Positions 9,329-17,334 of a DNA stretch of 64,000 nt are shown here, one piece after another (position 1 is the stretch's first letter; every line of letters begins with the position of its first letter). Source of the DNA: Rhizobiales bacterium 62-17 (lineage in GTDB: Bacteria > Pseudomonadota > Alphaproteobacteria > Rhizobiales > Beijerinckiaceae); the NCBI GenBank assembly GCA_001898965.1, contig MKVW01000006.1, forward strand, positions 366,850 through 430,849, written 5' to 3'. Below the pieces are notes generated by a model that ran no database searches, was not told the DNA's origin, and saw only the letters and a list, made by a program, of their open reading frames with translations. The translations under genes and the position numbers were made by a program.

Positions 9329-10444
9329 GTGGTGGAGAAGGTTCTCGCAGCCGTTAGAACTGCGCCGAGCAAGACCGAGATTCTCGAATATCCGATGCCC
9401 GACGTGCCCGTCGATGGCGCGTTGATGAAGATGGAAGTGGCCGGTATCTGCGGCACCGACGTCAAGCTCTATGCTCATCCGCCGACCAAGGCGCCGGTGA
9501 TCATGGGGCACGAAAACATCGGCTATATCGCCAAGGCCGGTCGCGAATTCACCAAGCGCAAAGGCTTCAAGGAAGGCGATCTGGTTTTCGTCGAACATTA
9601 TGTCATGTGCGGCAAATGCGAATGGTGCCATCGCGGCGAATATCGCCACTGCGAGAACACCGATTGGCGCAACAATCCCGACAGCATTCGCTATGGCTAT
9701 ACGTCGGCCGAGAAGGCGCCGCATCTGTGGGGCGGTTTCGCGCAATATGTCTATCTGCCGTGGAACTCCGTGGTTCATCACGTGCCCAAGGGCGTGTCGC
9801 CGGAGCTGGCCGGCCTTGTGACGCCGATGGCCAATGGCATCGAGTGGTCGTTGTTTGAAGGCGGGGTCGGCTATAATTCGACCGTATTGATTCAGGGGCC
9901 TGGTCAGCAGGGCCTCTCCCAGACGGTGATCTGCAAACAGGCCGGCGCCAAGAACATCATCATCACCGGTACGTCGAAGGATGGTGCGCGTCTGGACGTG
10001 GCGAAGAAACTCGGCGCCGATCACACGATCGACGTGCAGAAGGAAGATCCGCTCGAAAAGATCATGCAATACACCGAAGGCAAGGGCGTCGACGTGGTGC
10101 TCGACTGCACGGCGGGCGCGGGCACCGTGCCGATCCTGCTTGGCATCGAGGCGCTGAAGCGCAAGGCTGGCGTCATGGTCGTGCAGGGCGAAATGCCGGA
10201 GTTTCCGAACTTCCCGATCGGCAAGATGACGACAAAATACATCACCCTGCGCAGCGCGCGCGGCCACAGCTACCGCGCTTGCGAATTGGCGCTGGAACAG
10301 CTTGCCTCCAAGCGCTTCCCGCTGGAACTGGTGACGACGCACAAGTTCGGCCTGAAGGATGTCGACCTGGCGATCAAATCGGTTGGCAACAAGGAAGGCG
10401 GCGTCAAGGATGTCATTCACGCGTCGCTGATGCCGTGGATGTGA
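9329..10444 (+). CDS. Zinc-dependent medium-chain dehydrogenase
   Basis: A 371-residue cytoplasmic medium-chain dehydrogenase/reductase. The catalytic zinc site is visible as GICGTD (Cys41) and MGHENIG (His61, Glu62). The structural zinc lobe has four cysteines, 94, 97, 100 and 108 (CGKCEWCHRGEYRHC). The cofactor loop is GPGQQGLSQTVICKQAGA, a variant of GxGxxG. The start is GTG at 9329, with a good GGAGG at 9316-9320; a second in-frame GTG directly follows it. It precedes the PanB-like and alpha/beta hydrolase genes and probably feeds the same pathway, oxidising an alcohol or polyol. The substrate is unknown. Confidence 0.9.
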   Translation: MVEKVLAAVRTAPSKTEILEYPMPDVPVDGALMKMEVAGICGTDVKLYAHPPTKAPVIMGHENIGYIAKAGREFTKRKGFKEGDLVFVEHYVMCGKCEWCHRGEYRHCENTDWRNNPDSIRYGYTSAEKAPHLWGGFAQYVYLPWNSVVHHVPKGVSPELAGLVTPMANGIEWSLFEGGVGYNSTVLIQGPGQQGLSQTVICKQAGAKNIIITGTSKDGARLDVAKKLGADHTIDVQKEDPLEKIMQYTEGKGVDVVLDCTAGAGTVPILLGIEALKRKAGVMVVQGEMPEFPNFPIGKMTTKYITLRSARGHSYRACELALEQLASKRFPLELVTTHKFGLKDVDLAIKSVGNKEGGVKDVIHASLMPWM

Positions 10445-10468
10445 TCGGCTGACACGATTATCTTCGTC

Positions 10469-10494
10469 TCGGTCGCCTCGTCTGGGGCGACCGA
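10469..10494 (+). terminator. Intercistronic hairpin
   Basis: TCGGTCGCC (10469-10477) and GGCGACCGA (10486-10494) form a perfect 9-bp stem with an 8-nt loop between the dehydrogenase and PanB-like genes. No T-run follows, so it may act as an mRNA-stabilising or partial termination element rather than a full terminator. Confidence 0.35.
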
Positions 10495-10529
10495 AACAGC
10501 GCTTAAGTCCTGCTTGATTGGGAAGAACC

Positions 10530-11339
10530 ATGTCCGAGCCCGTCACCATTCCGATGCTGCAGCAGATGAAACGCGACGGCAAAAAGAGCATTGGCGTCGT
10601 CGCCTGGGACTATCCGACGACGCGCTTCGCCGAACGTGCTGGCGTCGATTTCATCTCGATCGGTGATTCCGTCGGTGCCAATCTTTGGGGCCACAGCAAT
10701 CCGCTGCAGGTGACGCTCGATGAAATCCTCGTCTGCTGCAAGGCCGTGCGACGTGCCGCGACGCGTGTTCTCGTCTCTTGCGACATGCCCTATGGGCCGT
10801 TGCAGGAAGGGATCGATAGCGCGTTGAAGGCGGCGGTGCGCATCGTCAAGGAAGGCGGCGCCGACATGATCAAACTCGATGGCGCGGCCGATTATCCGGA
10901 AGCCGTCGAGGCATTGACGCGTGCGGGCATTCCGGTGTTCGCGCAATTCGGCCTGACGCCGCAGACGGCGATGAAGTTCGGCATTCCCTATAGCGCGCAG
11001 AATTCCGCTGGCGCGCAGGCGAGCGCGGAAGCCGCCGAACGTCTGGTTGAAGAAGCCAAGATGCTGGAAGATGCCGGCGCGGCTCTGCTCGACTTCACCA
11101 ATTCAGGCCCGGTTGCCGGCAAAGCCGTGGTGGAGGCGGTGGATATTCCGGTGATCGGTGGGTTCGGCGGTGGGCCGTGGCTCGATGGCCGCGTGCGCCT
11201 GGCGCAGACGGTTCTCGGCTACGGCGAGAAATGGCTGACCTCGAAAACCGAGACCTATTTCAACACGGCGCAAGGCACGGTGGATGCTTTCGCGGCGCTC
11301 GTCGCCGATGCGAGAGCGGGCAAGCAGATCAAGGGTTGA
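10530..11339 (+). CDS. PanB-like (ketopantoate hydroxymethyltransferase family) protein with altered catalytic residues
   Basis: A 269-residue TIM-barrel protein. It matches 3-methyl-2-oxobutanoate hydroxymethyltransferase (PanB) along its length: GDSVGANLWG with the first metal aspartate, VTLDEI, CDMPYG with the second aspartate, and FGLTPQ. The residues that make PanB work are changed, however. The KLEGG metal glutamate is an aspartate (KLDGA). The catalytic glutamate after the AGA motif appears to be lost (AGAALLDFTNSG), and the GIGAG loop reads GFGGG. There is no panC nearby; an alpha/beta hydrolase follows after 4 nt. I infer a related aldol- or lyase-type reaction in catabolism rather than pantothenate synthesis. 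ATG 10530 is used, not the upstream in-frame start at 10518. Confidence 0.75.
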   Translation: MSEPVTIPMLQQMKRDGKKSIGVVAWDYPTTRFAERAGVDFISIGDSVGANLWGHSNPLQVTLDEILVCCKAVRRAATRVLVSCDMPYGPLQEGIDSALKAAVRIVKEGGADMIKLDGAADYPEAVEALTRAGIPVFAQFGLTPQTAMKFGIPYSAQNSAGAQASAEAAERLVEEAKMLEDAGAALLDFTNSGPVAGKAVVEAVDIPVIGGFGGGPWLDGRVRLAQTVLGYGEKWLTSKTETYFNTAQGTVDAFAALVADARAGKQIKG

Positions 11340-11343
11340 ATGA

Positions 11344-12192
11344 ATGGAGATCGTGGATATCGACGGCATCGCAACGCGTTATCAGGTCATCGGCTCTGGT
11401 GATCCGCTGTTGATGTATGCGCCTGGTGGCTTCGATGCGACCTTGGAAAAATGGTCGACCCAGGGTGTCTATGCGAAGATCAAACCAGTCGATCATCTGT
11501 CGCGCCACTATTCCTGCATCATCTTCGACCGGCGCGAATGCGGCCAGTCGGGCGGCCGCGTCGAGAAGGTTGGTTTCTCCGATTATGTGCGACAAGGCAT
11601 CGGCCTGCTCGATCATCTGAAGATCGACAAGGCGCATCTCATGGGCGGTTGCATGGGTTGCTGTCCGGTGGCGGCTTTCGGTGTCATGCATCCCGAGCGT
11701 GTGCGCAGCATGGTGCTGTTCTGGCCGGTGGGCGGCGCGAAATACCGTCTGTCGAGCCTGCAGCGTTTCGCCGAGCACTTGGGTTTCGTGCGCGCCAACG
11801 GCCTGCAAGCGGTGGTCGATCTGGTGAAGGCCGAGGGCAAGGCGTTCAATGCCGATTCACGCGGCGGTCCTTGGGCCTCCGTGATCAAGCATGATGCCAA
11901 ATTCGCGGCTGACTATGTGCAGCAGGATGTCGGCCGCTACGCTTTGATCGTCGAGGCTTTCGGCCGCACCATGTATGATCGCGATACGGCGCCCGGTGCC
12001 GAGCCGGAGGAGATGCTGGCCTCTCAGGTGCCGGCGCTGGTCGTGCCCGGCAACGATGCCGCGCATGCTACTTCGGCCGCATGGTATTTGCATGAATGCC
12101 TGCCGAAGTCGGAATTCTGGAACGTGCCAGTGTCCGAGCAGACCGAAGCGGCGACCAATCCGGTTCTGCTCGATTTTCTCAAGAAGTTTTAA
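11344..12192 (+). CDS. Alpha/beta hydrolase with cysteine at the nucleophile position
   Basis: A 282-residue alpha/beta-hydrolase-fold protein. The strand before the oxyanion hole is LLMYAPGGF (residues 22-30), FDRRECGQSGG follows, and the nucleophile elbow is HLMGGCMGCCP, placing Cys103 where most members have serine. An acid/base pair probably lies in VVPGNDAAHAT (about 213-223). A cysteine nucleophile is known from dienelactone hydrolase; here it suggests a thiol-based hydrolase or a non-hydrolytic role. The start lies 4 nt after the PanB-like stop, so they form one transcript. The substrate is unknown. Confidence 0.82.
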   Translation: MEIVDIDGIATRYQVIGSGDPLLMYAPGGFDATLEKWSTQGVYAKIKPVDHLSRHYSCIIFDRRECGQSGGRVEKVGFSDYVRQGIGLLDHLKIDKAHLMGGCMGCCPVAAFGVMHPERVRSMVLFWPVGGAKYRLSSLQRFAEHLGFVRANGLQAVVDLVKAEGKAFNADSRGGPWASVIKHDAKFAADYVQQDVGRYALIVEAFGRTMYDRDTAPGAEPEEMLASQVPALVVPGNDAAHATSAAWYLHECLPKSEFWNVPVSEQTEAATNPVLLDFLKKF

Positions 12193-12614
12193 GCCTTCGT
12201 CTCCGGCAACCCCAAGGCAGCGAGCGCCGCCTTGGCGACGATGACATCTTCTTCCTGTTTGGCGCCGCCAGCACCGATGCCGCCGATGACCTGACCATCG
12301 TAGATGATCGGCAAGCCGCCGGGCATGTTGGTGAAATCGCCATCCATGCGGATTTGCATGCTCAGCACCTGTTCTGGTGCCGCATAGCCGGTCGGCAGTC
12401 TCTGCGAGGCGGCTGTCATGGCTTTCTTGGTGGTGGTGCGGGCGGCGAAGAAGCGCGCGCCGTCCATCACCAGATAGCCGAGAATCTGGCAGCTCTGATC
12501 GCACACGGCGAGCGCGATCTTGACGCCGATCTCGTCCGCCTTGGCGACGCCGGCGGCGAGCATTTTCATGGTCGCTTCGTGGGTGAGGCGGTGGGTGGGG
12601 ACGATATCGACCAT
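12189..12614 (-). CDS. HbpS/GlcG-like (DUF336) protein
   Basis: A 141-residue protein of the GlcG/HbpS family. Typical segments are the N-terminal LTHEATMKMLAAGVAKADEIG helix, the VAVCD strand equivalent (IALAVCDQSCQILGYLVMDGA), the TTTKKAMTAAS helix, and the C-terminal GGLPIIYDGQVIGGIGAGGA motif. Members bind haem or cobalamin or are found as accessory proteins in degradation clusters; no enzymatic activity can be read off. Its start shares one base with the stop of the upstream decarboxylase-like gene (TGATG), so the two are coupled. It overlaps the 3' end of the convergent hydrolase gene by 4 nt. Confidence 0.85.
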   Translation of the reverse strand: MVDIVPTHRLTHEATMKMLAAGVAKADEIGVKIALAVCDQSCQILGYLVMDGARFFAARTTTKKAMTAASQRLPTGYAAPEQVLSMQIRMDGDFTNMPGGLPIIYDGQVIGGIGAGGAKQEEDVIVAKAALAALGLPETKA

Positions 12615-13558
12615 CAGCCGACGAGCCCCGTGGTGCCTTTGGCGAACAGGTCTTCGACTTTGACCTTTTGCTTGATGATGCCCTGCGTCACCGCATGGTC
12701 GATGAGGTTTTCGATGATCTTACGGTTGGGCTCAAGGCCGTAGGGCAGGGGCTCGCCGGTGATGTCGAGGACGCGCTTATGGACCTCGTCGACATCGGTC
12801 ATCTTGTCGATTTGGCCGGCTTTTAGCTTCTCGACATAGAGCCGTTTCGACTCGGCGAAGGCATTAAAGACATCGCTCGCGAGATCAGGATGCTGTTCCA
12901 ACAACTCATCCTTGATGACGACGAGATGATTGATCGGATAGTGGCCGCGCTCGCGCAGAGCCTTCAGGCCCGCTTCCAACGCATTGGGAATTAGAGGTTG
13001 GACGTCGGGATGTTTAACGTCGACGCCGATCGCCGCGACGAGTTCGCCCGAGATCAGCAGGTCTTCCATCTTCTTGCCGGCTTCGATCGGCACCACATTG
13101 GCGGGCGGCACATATTCGGCGACATGCTCGTCGCCGGAGAGAACCCAGGTGATCTTCGACAGGTCGACGCCGTATTCCTCTTGCAGGATGGCGCGGGCCC
13201 ACACGCCGGTGGTCACCGTATAGCCGCGGTTGACGCCGACCTTCTTGCCTTCGAGATCCTTCGGCGTCTTGATGCCGGCCTTGGTGTTGACGAGGATAGC
13301 GCCGTGGTGGAAAGCGCGCACCAGTGGCGTCGCCACGGCGGTCATTTTCTTTCCATGCGCCTTGGCGCAGATATAGGTGGTGATCGCCATCTCGCAGATG
13401 TCGAATTCGGAGGCGCGCACCATCCGGCGGAAGCCGGCGATCAGCGGTTCCACTTCGACAAAGTCGAATTCGAAGGTCTTCGGTTTCACCGTACCGTTTT
13501 TGACGGCGGTATTGTTGCCTTGCGTGCGGGTGACGGTCTTGAGTTTGGGGCCGCTCAT
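12614..13558 (-). CDS. 4,5-dihydroxyphthalate decarboxylase-like / NMT1-type binding-fold protein
   Basis: A 314-residue protein with the periplasmic-binding-protein type II fold but no signal peptide. Recognisable segments are FDICEMAITTYIC, the LVRAFHHGAILVN segment followed by GIKTPKDLEGKKVGVNRGYTVT, VWARAILQEEYGVD and the C-terminal ITGEPLPYGLEPNRK. The same order is found in 4,5-dihydroxyphthalate decarboxylases and in NMT1/THI5-like substrate-binding proteins. Absence of an export signal favours a cytoplasmic enzyme, possibly a decarboxylase, over a transporter subunit, and no ABC permease is adjacent. It is translationally coupled to the HbpS-like gene. A related gene lies at 53225-54214. 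Confidence 0.7.
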   Translation of the reverse strand: MSGPKLKTVTRTQGNNTAVKNGTVKPKTFEFDFVEVEPLIAGFRRMVRASEFDICEMAITTYICAKAHGKKMTAVATPLVRAFHHGAILVNTKAGIKTPKDLEGKKVGVNRGYTVTTGVWARAILQEEYGVDLSKITWVLSGDEHVAEYVPPANVVPIEAGKKMEDLLISGELVAAIGVDVKHPDVQPLIPNALEAGLKALRERGHYPINHLVVIKDELLEQHPDLASDVFNAFAESKRLYVEKLKAGQIDKMTDVDEVHKRVLDITGEPLPYGLEPNRKIIENLIDHAVTQGIIKQKVKVEDLFAKGTTGLVG

Positions 13559-13706
13559 CTGACGTTTCGCTCCATTTATGTGTTTTTGCTGTATCGGCGG
13601 TGTTTTATGGGAAACATGGCCTTGGGGAAAGGGGTTCTGGCGGTGGTTTTGCTGCTATGGCGGTTCATGCTAGGACGCCAGCAGACCTGATTTGCATGGA
13701 ATCCCG

Positions 13707-13958
13707 ATGTCTGAAGAATTTCCCGATCGCCTGTCCACCAATCCGCAGAGCCCGTTCTACAACGAGGCCATTCTGTCGCGTGACGTGGGCATCCGCTTCA
13801 ACGGCGTCGAGAAGAACAATGTTGAAGAATATTGCATCAGCGAGGGCTGGATCCGTGTTTCCGCCGGCAAGGCCCGCGATCGTTACGGCAATCCGATGAC
13901 CATCAAGCTGACCGGCAAGGTGGTGCCTTATTATCGCGATGCCAAGCCAGAAGCTTGA
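13707..13958 (+). CDS. DUF3297 family protein
   Basis: An 83-residue conserved small protein starting at ATG 13707 (a TTG 15 nt upstream is in frame but less likely). The whole length matches DUF3297: PDRLSTNPQSPFYNEAIL, a GIRFNGVEKNNVEEYC segment, and the C-terminal TIKLTGKVVPYY. Members are common single-copy genes in Proteobacteria with no established function; some database entries carry an unsupported glutathione peroxidase label. It diverges from the decarboxylase-like gene across a 148-nt gap. Confidence 0.88.
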   Translation: MSEEFPDRLSTNPQSPFYNEAILSRDVGIRFNGVEKNNVEEYCISEGWIRVSAGKARDRYGNPMTIKLTGKVVPYYRDAKPEA

Positions 13959-13964
13959 GCGCCT

Positions 13965-14348
13965 TTAGCAGCAGTCGCAGCCGAAACTATCGTGGATGAT
14001 AAGAGCTTTTTTCATCCAGCGTGGCGGCAGATCGTCTTCGGTCACTTCGATTGCCGGCTTGAAAATCTTGATGTGATGGCGGTCCGCGCCATCGTTCGTC
14101 CAAAAGGCGATGACGGTTTCCAGCGGCGGGCAGCCGGGGAGGCCGCAGGCGAGTTCGGCGACGAGGACGGTTTCATCCTCGTCCAGTTGGAAACGCTCGC
14201 GGGTCCATTGCTTGATGTGCCGCAGAGCGGAACGCTGCGCCGGGCTTTTGCGCAAAGACATAGCGCCGCCGTGGCCGGTCGGGTCAAAGCCCTGCCATAG
14301 CGCCAGCTTCTCTCTGTCTTTGCTTCTGTCTTCGACGAGATCGTCCAA
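13965..14348 (-). CDS. Conserved hypothetical protein with Cys-rich C-terminus
   Basis: A 127-residue cytoplasmic protein. The middle carries the motif VAELACGLPGCPPLETVIAF, containing two cysteines, and the last residues are FGCDCC. Similar short proteins occur in Rhizobiales, where they are sometimes labelled nitrate reductase without evidence. The clustered cysteines suggest metal binding or redox work, but this is inference. Start codon choice is uncertain, as an internal methionine (residue 30) begins the conserved part. The gene lies 21 nt downstream of the flavin monooxygenase in the same orientation, so the two may be co-expressed. Confidence 0.7.
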   Translation of the reverse strand: MDDLVEDRSKDREKLALWQGFDPTGHGGAMSLRKSPAQRSALRHIKQWTRERFQLDEDETVLVAELACGLPGCPPLETVIAFWTNDGADRHHIKIFKPAIEVTEDDLPPRWMKKALIIHDSFGCDCC

Positions 14349-14369
14349 GTTCGTTCTCCGTAGAGAACG

Positions 14370-15707
14370 TTATGCCTCTTTTTCGGCGAAAAAGCGATTT
14401 GACGGACGCGGCAGATCGAGGTTTTCGCGCAGGGTCCTGCCCTCGTATTCCGTGCGGAAAATGCCGCGCCGCTGCAGTTCGGGAACCACGAGGGTGACGA
14501 AGTCTTCCAGGCCGCCGGGCAGATAGGGGAACTGTACGGTAAAGCCGTCGGAGCCTTCGGTGACCAGCCATTCTTCCATCTGGTCGGCGATCGTCTTGGC
14601 GGTGCCGATGAATTGCAGGCCGGTGTGGCCGCCGATGCGTTGGGCGAGCTGGCGCACGGTCAGGTTCTCGCGGCGGGCGAGCTCGATGGTGCGCTCGCGG
14701 CCGCTCTTGCTGGCGTTGGTCTCGGGGATGTCTGGCAACGGGCCATCGAGATCGAAGCCGGAGGCATCATGGCCAAGAGCGATCGAGAGTGAGGCAAGGC
14801 CACTGTCGTCATGGACGAGACTGTCGAGCAAAGCGCGTTTGCGCTTGGCCTCGTCGAGCGTCTCGCCGACGACGATGAAAGCTGCGGGGAGGATTTTCAT
14901 ATGGTCGGGTGAGCGGCCGAGTTTCGCCATGCGGCCCTTCACGTCCTTGTAGAAGGCCTGGCCGACGGCGAGGCTCGACTGGGCGGTGAAGACTGCTTCG
15001 GCGGTTTCGGCGGCGAGCTGGCGGCCCGGCTCCGAAGAGCCTGCCTGGACGATGACCGGCCAGCCTTGGATCGGCCGGGCGATGTTCAAGGGTCCGCGCA
15101 CGGACAGGAATTCGCCCTTGTGGTCGAGCACGTGCATCTTGTCGGGATCGAAAAAGACGCCGTTCTCGACATCGCGGACGAAGGCATCGTCGGCCCAGCT
15201 GTCCCAAAGACCGGTGACGACGTCGATGAACTCACGAGCGCGGCGATAGCGTGCGCTGTGTTCCATATGTTCATCCATGCCGAAATTCAGCGCCGCGTCC
15301 GGGTTTGACGTGGTGACCACGTTCCAGGCGGCGCGCCCGCCGCTGATGTGATCGAGCGAGGCGAAGCGCCGGGCGATATGATAGGGCGCGTCAAAGGTGG
15401 TGGAGGCGGTCGCGGCGAGGCCCAAGCGTTCGGTGGCTTGCGAGAGAGCAGACAGGAGCGTGAACGGCTCAAACGATGTCGACGTGTGGCTGCGCTTCAA
15501 CGCCTTGGCCGGCATGTTCAGCACGGCCATATGGTCGGCCATGAAGAAGGCGTCGAATTTGGCCTGTTCCAATCTTTGCGCCATCTGCTTGATCTTGGCG
15601 AAGTTGAAATTGGCATCCGGCCAGCCGCCGGGATAGCGCCAGGCGCCGGTATGGATGCTGGCTGGGCGCATGAAGGCGCCGAGCCGCAGCATTTTCTTAT
15701 CTGCCAT
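14370..15707 (-). CDS. NtaA/DmoA family FMN-dependent monooxygenase
   Basis: A 445-residue luciferase-like monooxygenase that would use FMNH2 supplied by a separate reductase. It opens with LRLGAFMRPASIHTGAWRYPG, typical of the NtaA/SnaA/DszA/DmoA group, followed by FDAFFMADHMAVLN, the ISGGRAAWNVVTTSNPDAALNFG core and the HTGLQFIGTAKTIADQM C-terminal motif. Length matches the group (about 440-460). Known members oxidise nitrilotriacetate, EDTA, dimethyl sulfide or dibenzothiophene sulfone, so C-N or C-S cleavage is likely. No flavin reductase gene is adjacent. It is divergent from a Liv importer that could bring in its substrate. Confidence 0.9.
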   Translation of the reverse strand: MADKKMLRLGAFMRPASIHTGAWRYPGGWPDANFNFAKIKQMAQRLEQAKFDAFFMADHMAVLNMPAKALKRSHTSTSFEPFTLLSALSQATERLGLAATASTTFDAPYHIARRFASLDHISGGRAAWNVVTTSNPDAALNFGMDEHMEHSARYRRAREFIDVVTGLWDSWADDAFVRDVENGVFFDPDKMHVLDHKGEFLSVRGPLNIARPIQGWPVIVQAGSSEPGRQLAAETAEAVFTAQSSLAVGQAFYKDVKGRMAKLGRSPDHMKILPAAFIVVGETLDEAKRKRALLDSLVHDDSGLASLSIALGHDASGFDLDGPLPDIPETNASKSGRERTIELARRENLTVRQLAQRIGGHTGLQFIGTAKTIADQMEEWLVTEGSDGFTVQFPYLPGGLEDFVTLVVPELQRRGIFRTEYEGRTLRENLDLPRPSNRFFAEKEA

Positions 15708-16069
15708 GGGAATTCACCGTGAGAATCTGGAGGTTTGATCATTAGCCAAGCTCCCCAAGGTGAAGCTGTCAATCCAGACTCTGCGGCCGCAGCCGTTGCT
15801 GGTGGGCGGCGAGGAGTTTCAAGGTCGATCAAATCATGTTGAAGGGTGCCGATCGGCTGGCTGTCCCGCAGGGCGGGCGAGGCGGCGCATGCTCCTGATG
15901 GGAGGGAAGGTGGCGCGTTCCGCCTTGCGGACAATCGGCAAATTCCGCCTTGCGGCTCATCCCGAAAAAGTGCCAGCATACCGGTGAGGGCAAGTCACGC
16001 GGGCGTGGCTTGAAAGGGAGAGCGTCGGGAAACCGCTATCTGCGCGGAACGCTCTTATGGGAGAAGCGC
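15708..16069. promoter_or_regulatory. Divergent control region, monooxygenase / Liv importer
   Basis: A 362-bp stretch without a convincing gene between divergently transcribed genes. It contains a 13-bp direct repeat, TTCCGCCTTGCGG, at 15918-15930 and 15943-15955 (25 bp start to start, roughly two and a half helical turns). The ribosome-binding site of the Liv binding-protein gene is at the right end. Small open frames here have no recognisable features. Both promoters must lie here; I could not place their boxes with confidence. Confidence 0.5.
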
Positions 16070-17260
16070 ATGGTATCAGGAAAATTGTTATTTGCCCTGG
16101 CGTCGGTGGCAACGCTCGGGTCCGTGACGACTGCGTCGGCGCAAACCATCAAGATCGGCTGGGTCAATAGCTATTCGGGCTTTCTCGCCCAGGCCGGCGA
16201 CCAGATGGAAAAGGGCCTGAACCTTTACGTCAAATTACACAGCAAGGACCTGCCGCCCGGGGTCAAGGTGGAGTTCGTCCGCCGCGATGACACTGGAGCG
16301 CCGGAGGTCGGCAAGCGGGTTGCGCAGGAATTGATCACCCGCGAACGCGTGCAGATGCTGATGGGTGTCGTCGCCTCGCCAGTCGCGGCGGCCATCGCGC
16401 CGCTGACGGCGGAAGCCAAAATCCCGTTCGTCATCACCAATGCGGGTGGCGTCGCCATTCCCCGCATTTCGCCTTATGTGACGCGTTTCTCCTTCACGCT
16501 CTGGCAAACCGCCCTGCCGATCGGCACGTGGTCGGTGAAGCAGGGATGGAAACGTGGCTTCTCCGCGGTGGCCGATTTCATTCCTGGCCATGATGCGGAA
16601 GGCGCTTTCATCAAGGGCTTTACGGATGCCGGCGGCCAGATGCTGGGCTCGGTCCGCTTCCCGCCCGCCTCGGCCGACTATGCGCCGTTCATGCAACGCA
16701 TCAAGGATGCCAAGCCTGATGTGGCGTTCGTCTGGGTGCCCGCAGGGCCAGCCGCGACAGCGATTATGAAGGCGATCAAGGATCTCGGTCTGCGCGAGGC
16801 GGGGATCAATATCGTTTCGGCGCATGATCTTTTGCCTGACGAGGAACTGCCGAATATCGGTGCCTTCGGCGCTGATATCGTGACCGCCGGCAATTACTCG
16901 ACCACCGGTGTTCGGCCCGCCAATACGGCGTTTCTGAAAGCCTGGGACGAGGAATACAAGGGCAAGGCCATTCCGAATTTCACCTCGGTGGCCGCGTGGG
17001 ATGCCGCGCATGCGATCTTTGAGTTGATCAAGACGACCAAGGGCAAGTTCACCGGCGACGAAGCGATGAAATTCTTCGCCGCCTGGAAGGATCCTAACAG
17101 CCCGCGTGGTCCGATCTCCATCGATCCGGCGACGCGCGACATGATTCAGGATATCTACATCCGCCGCAGTGAGATGAAGAACGGCAAGCTGGTGAACACG
17201 GATATCGAGACCATCAAGGCGGTCAAGGATCCGTGGAAGGAACTCAATCCGCCGAAGTAA
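16070..17260 (+). CDS. Branched-chain-type ABC importer, substrate-binding protein
   Basis: A 396-residue periplasmic LivK-like receptor. The start at ATG 16070 gives a clean signal peptide: a basic N-end, a hydrophobic core LLFALASVATLG and a TASAQ cleavage site near residue 24. The mature protein begins TIKIGWVNSYSGF, the usual type I binding-protein opening. It continues with VQMLMGVVASPVAAAIAPL and VTNAGG-type lobes. It is the first gene of a five-gene HAAT operon and is followed by a hairpin that probably limits read-through, so the receptor would be made in excess over the membrane parts. The ligand is unknown; the divergent monooxygenase hints at an aromatic or amine-containing acid rather than an amino acid. 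Confidence 0.9.
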   Translation: MVSGKLLFALASVATLGSVTTASAQTIKIGWVNSYSGFLAQAGDQMEKGLNLYVKLHSKDLPPGVKVEFVRRDDTGAPEVGKRVAQELITRERVQMLMGVVASPVAAAIAPLTAEAKIPFVITNAGGVAIPRISPYVTRFSFTLWQTALPIGTWSVKQGWKRGFSAVADFIPGHDAEGAFIKGFTDAGGQMLGSVRFPPASADYAPFMQRIKDAKPDVAFVWVPAGPAATAIMKAIKDLGLREAGINIVSAHDLLPDEELPNIGAFGADIVTAGNYSTTGVRPANTAFLKAWDEEYKGKAIPNFTSVAAWDAAHAIFELIKTTKGKFTGDEAMKFFAAWKDPNSPRGPISIDPATRDMIQDIYIRRSEMKNGKLVNTDIETIKAVKDPWKELNPPK

Positions 17261-17272
17261 CTTTCACATGAG

Positions 17273-17301
17273 CCGGCGGGCCTCTGGAGGCTCGCCGGTT
17301 T
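17273..17301 (+). terminator. Attenuating hairpin after the binding-protein gene
   Basis: An 11-bp stem (17273-17283 with 17288-17298, one G-U pair) and a 4-nt loop, followed by TTT. It sits between the binding-protein gene and the permease genes of the same operon, where partial terminators are common. Confidence 0.55.
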
Positions 17302-17334
17302 GCGATCCGCGGACTGGTGCACAGCGTCCCTTGA

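Noticed and set aside
10530-11339. Pantothenate biosynthesis gene panB
   Set aside because: Catalytic residues differ from true PanB, and no panC or panE accompanies it; family membership is kept but not the function.
12614-13558. Periplasmic ABC transporter receptor
   Set aside because: No signal peptide and no adjacent permease or ATPase of the matching type; a cytoplasmic enzyme is at least as likely.
15760-15987. A 75-codon open frame in the monooxygenase/Liv gap
   Set aside because: No ribosome site, no recognisable motif, and Arg/Gly-rich random composition; it also overlaps the direct repeat and the presumed promoter.
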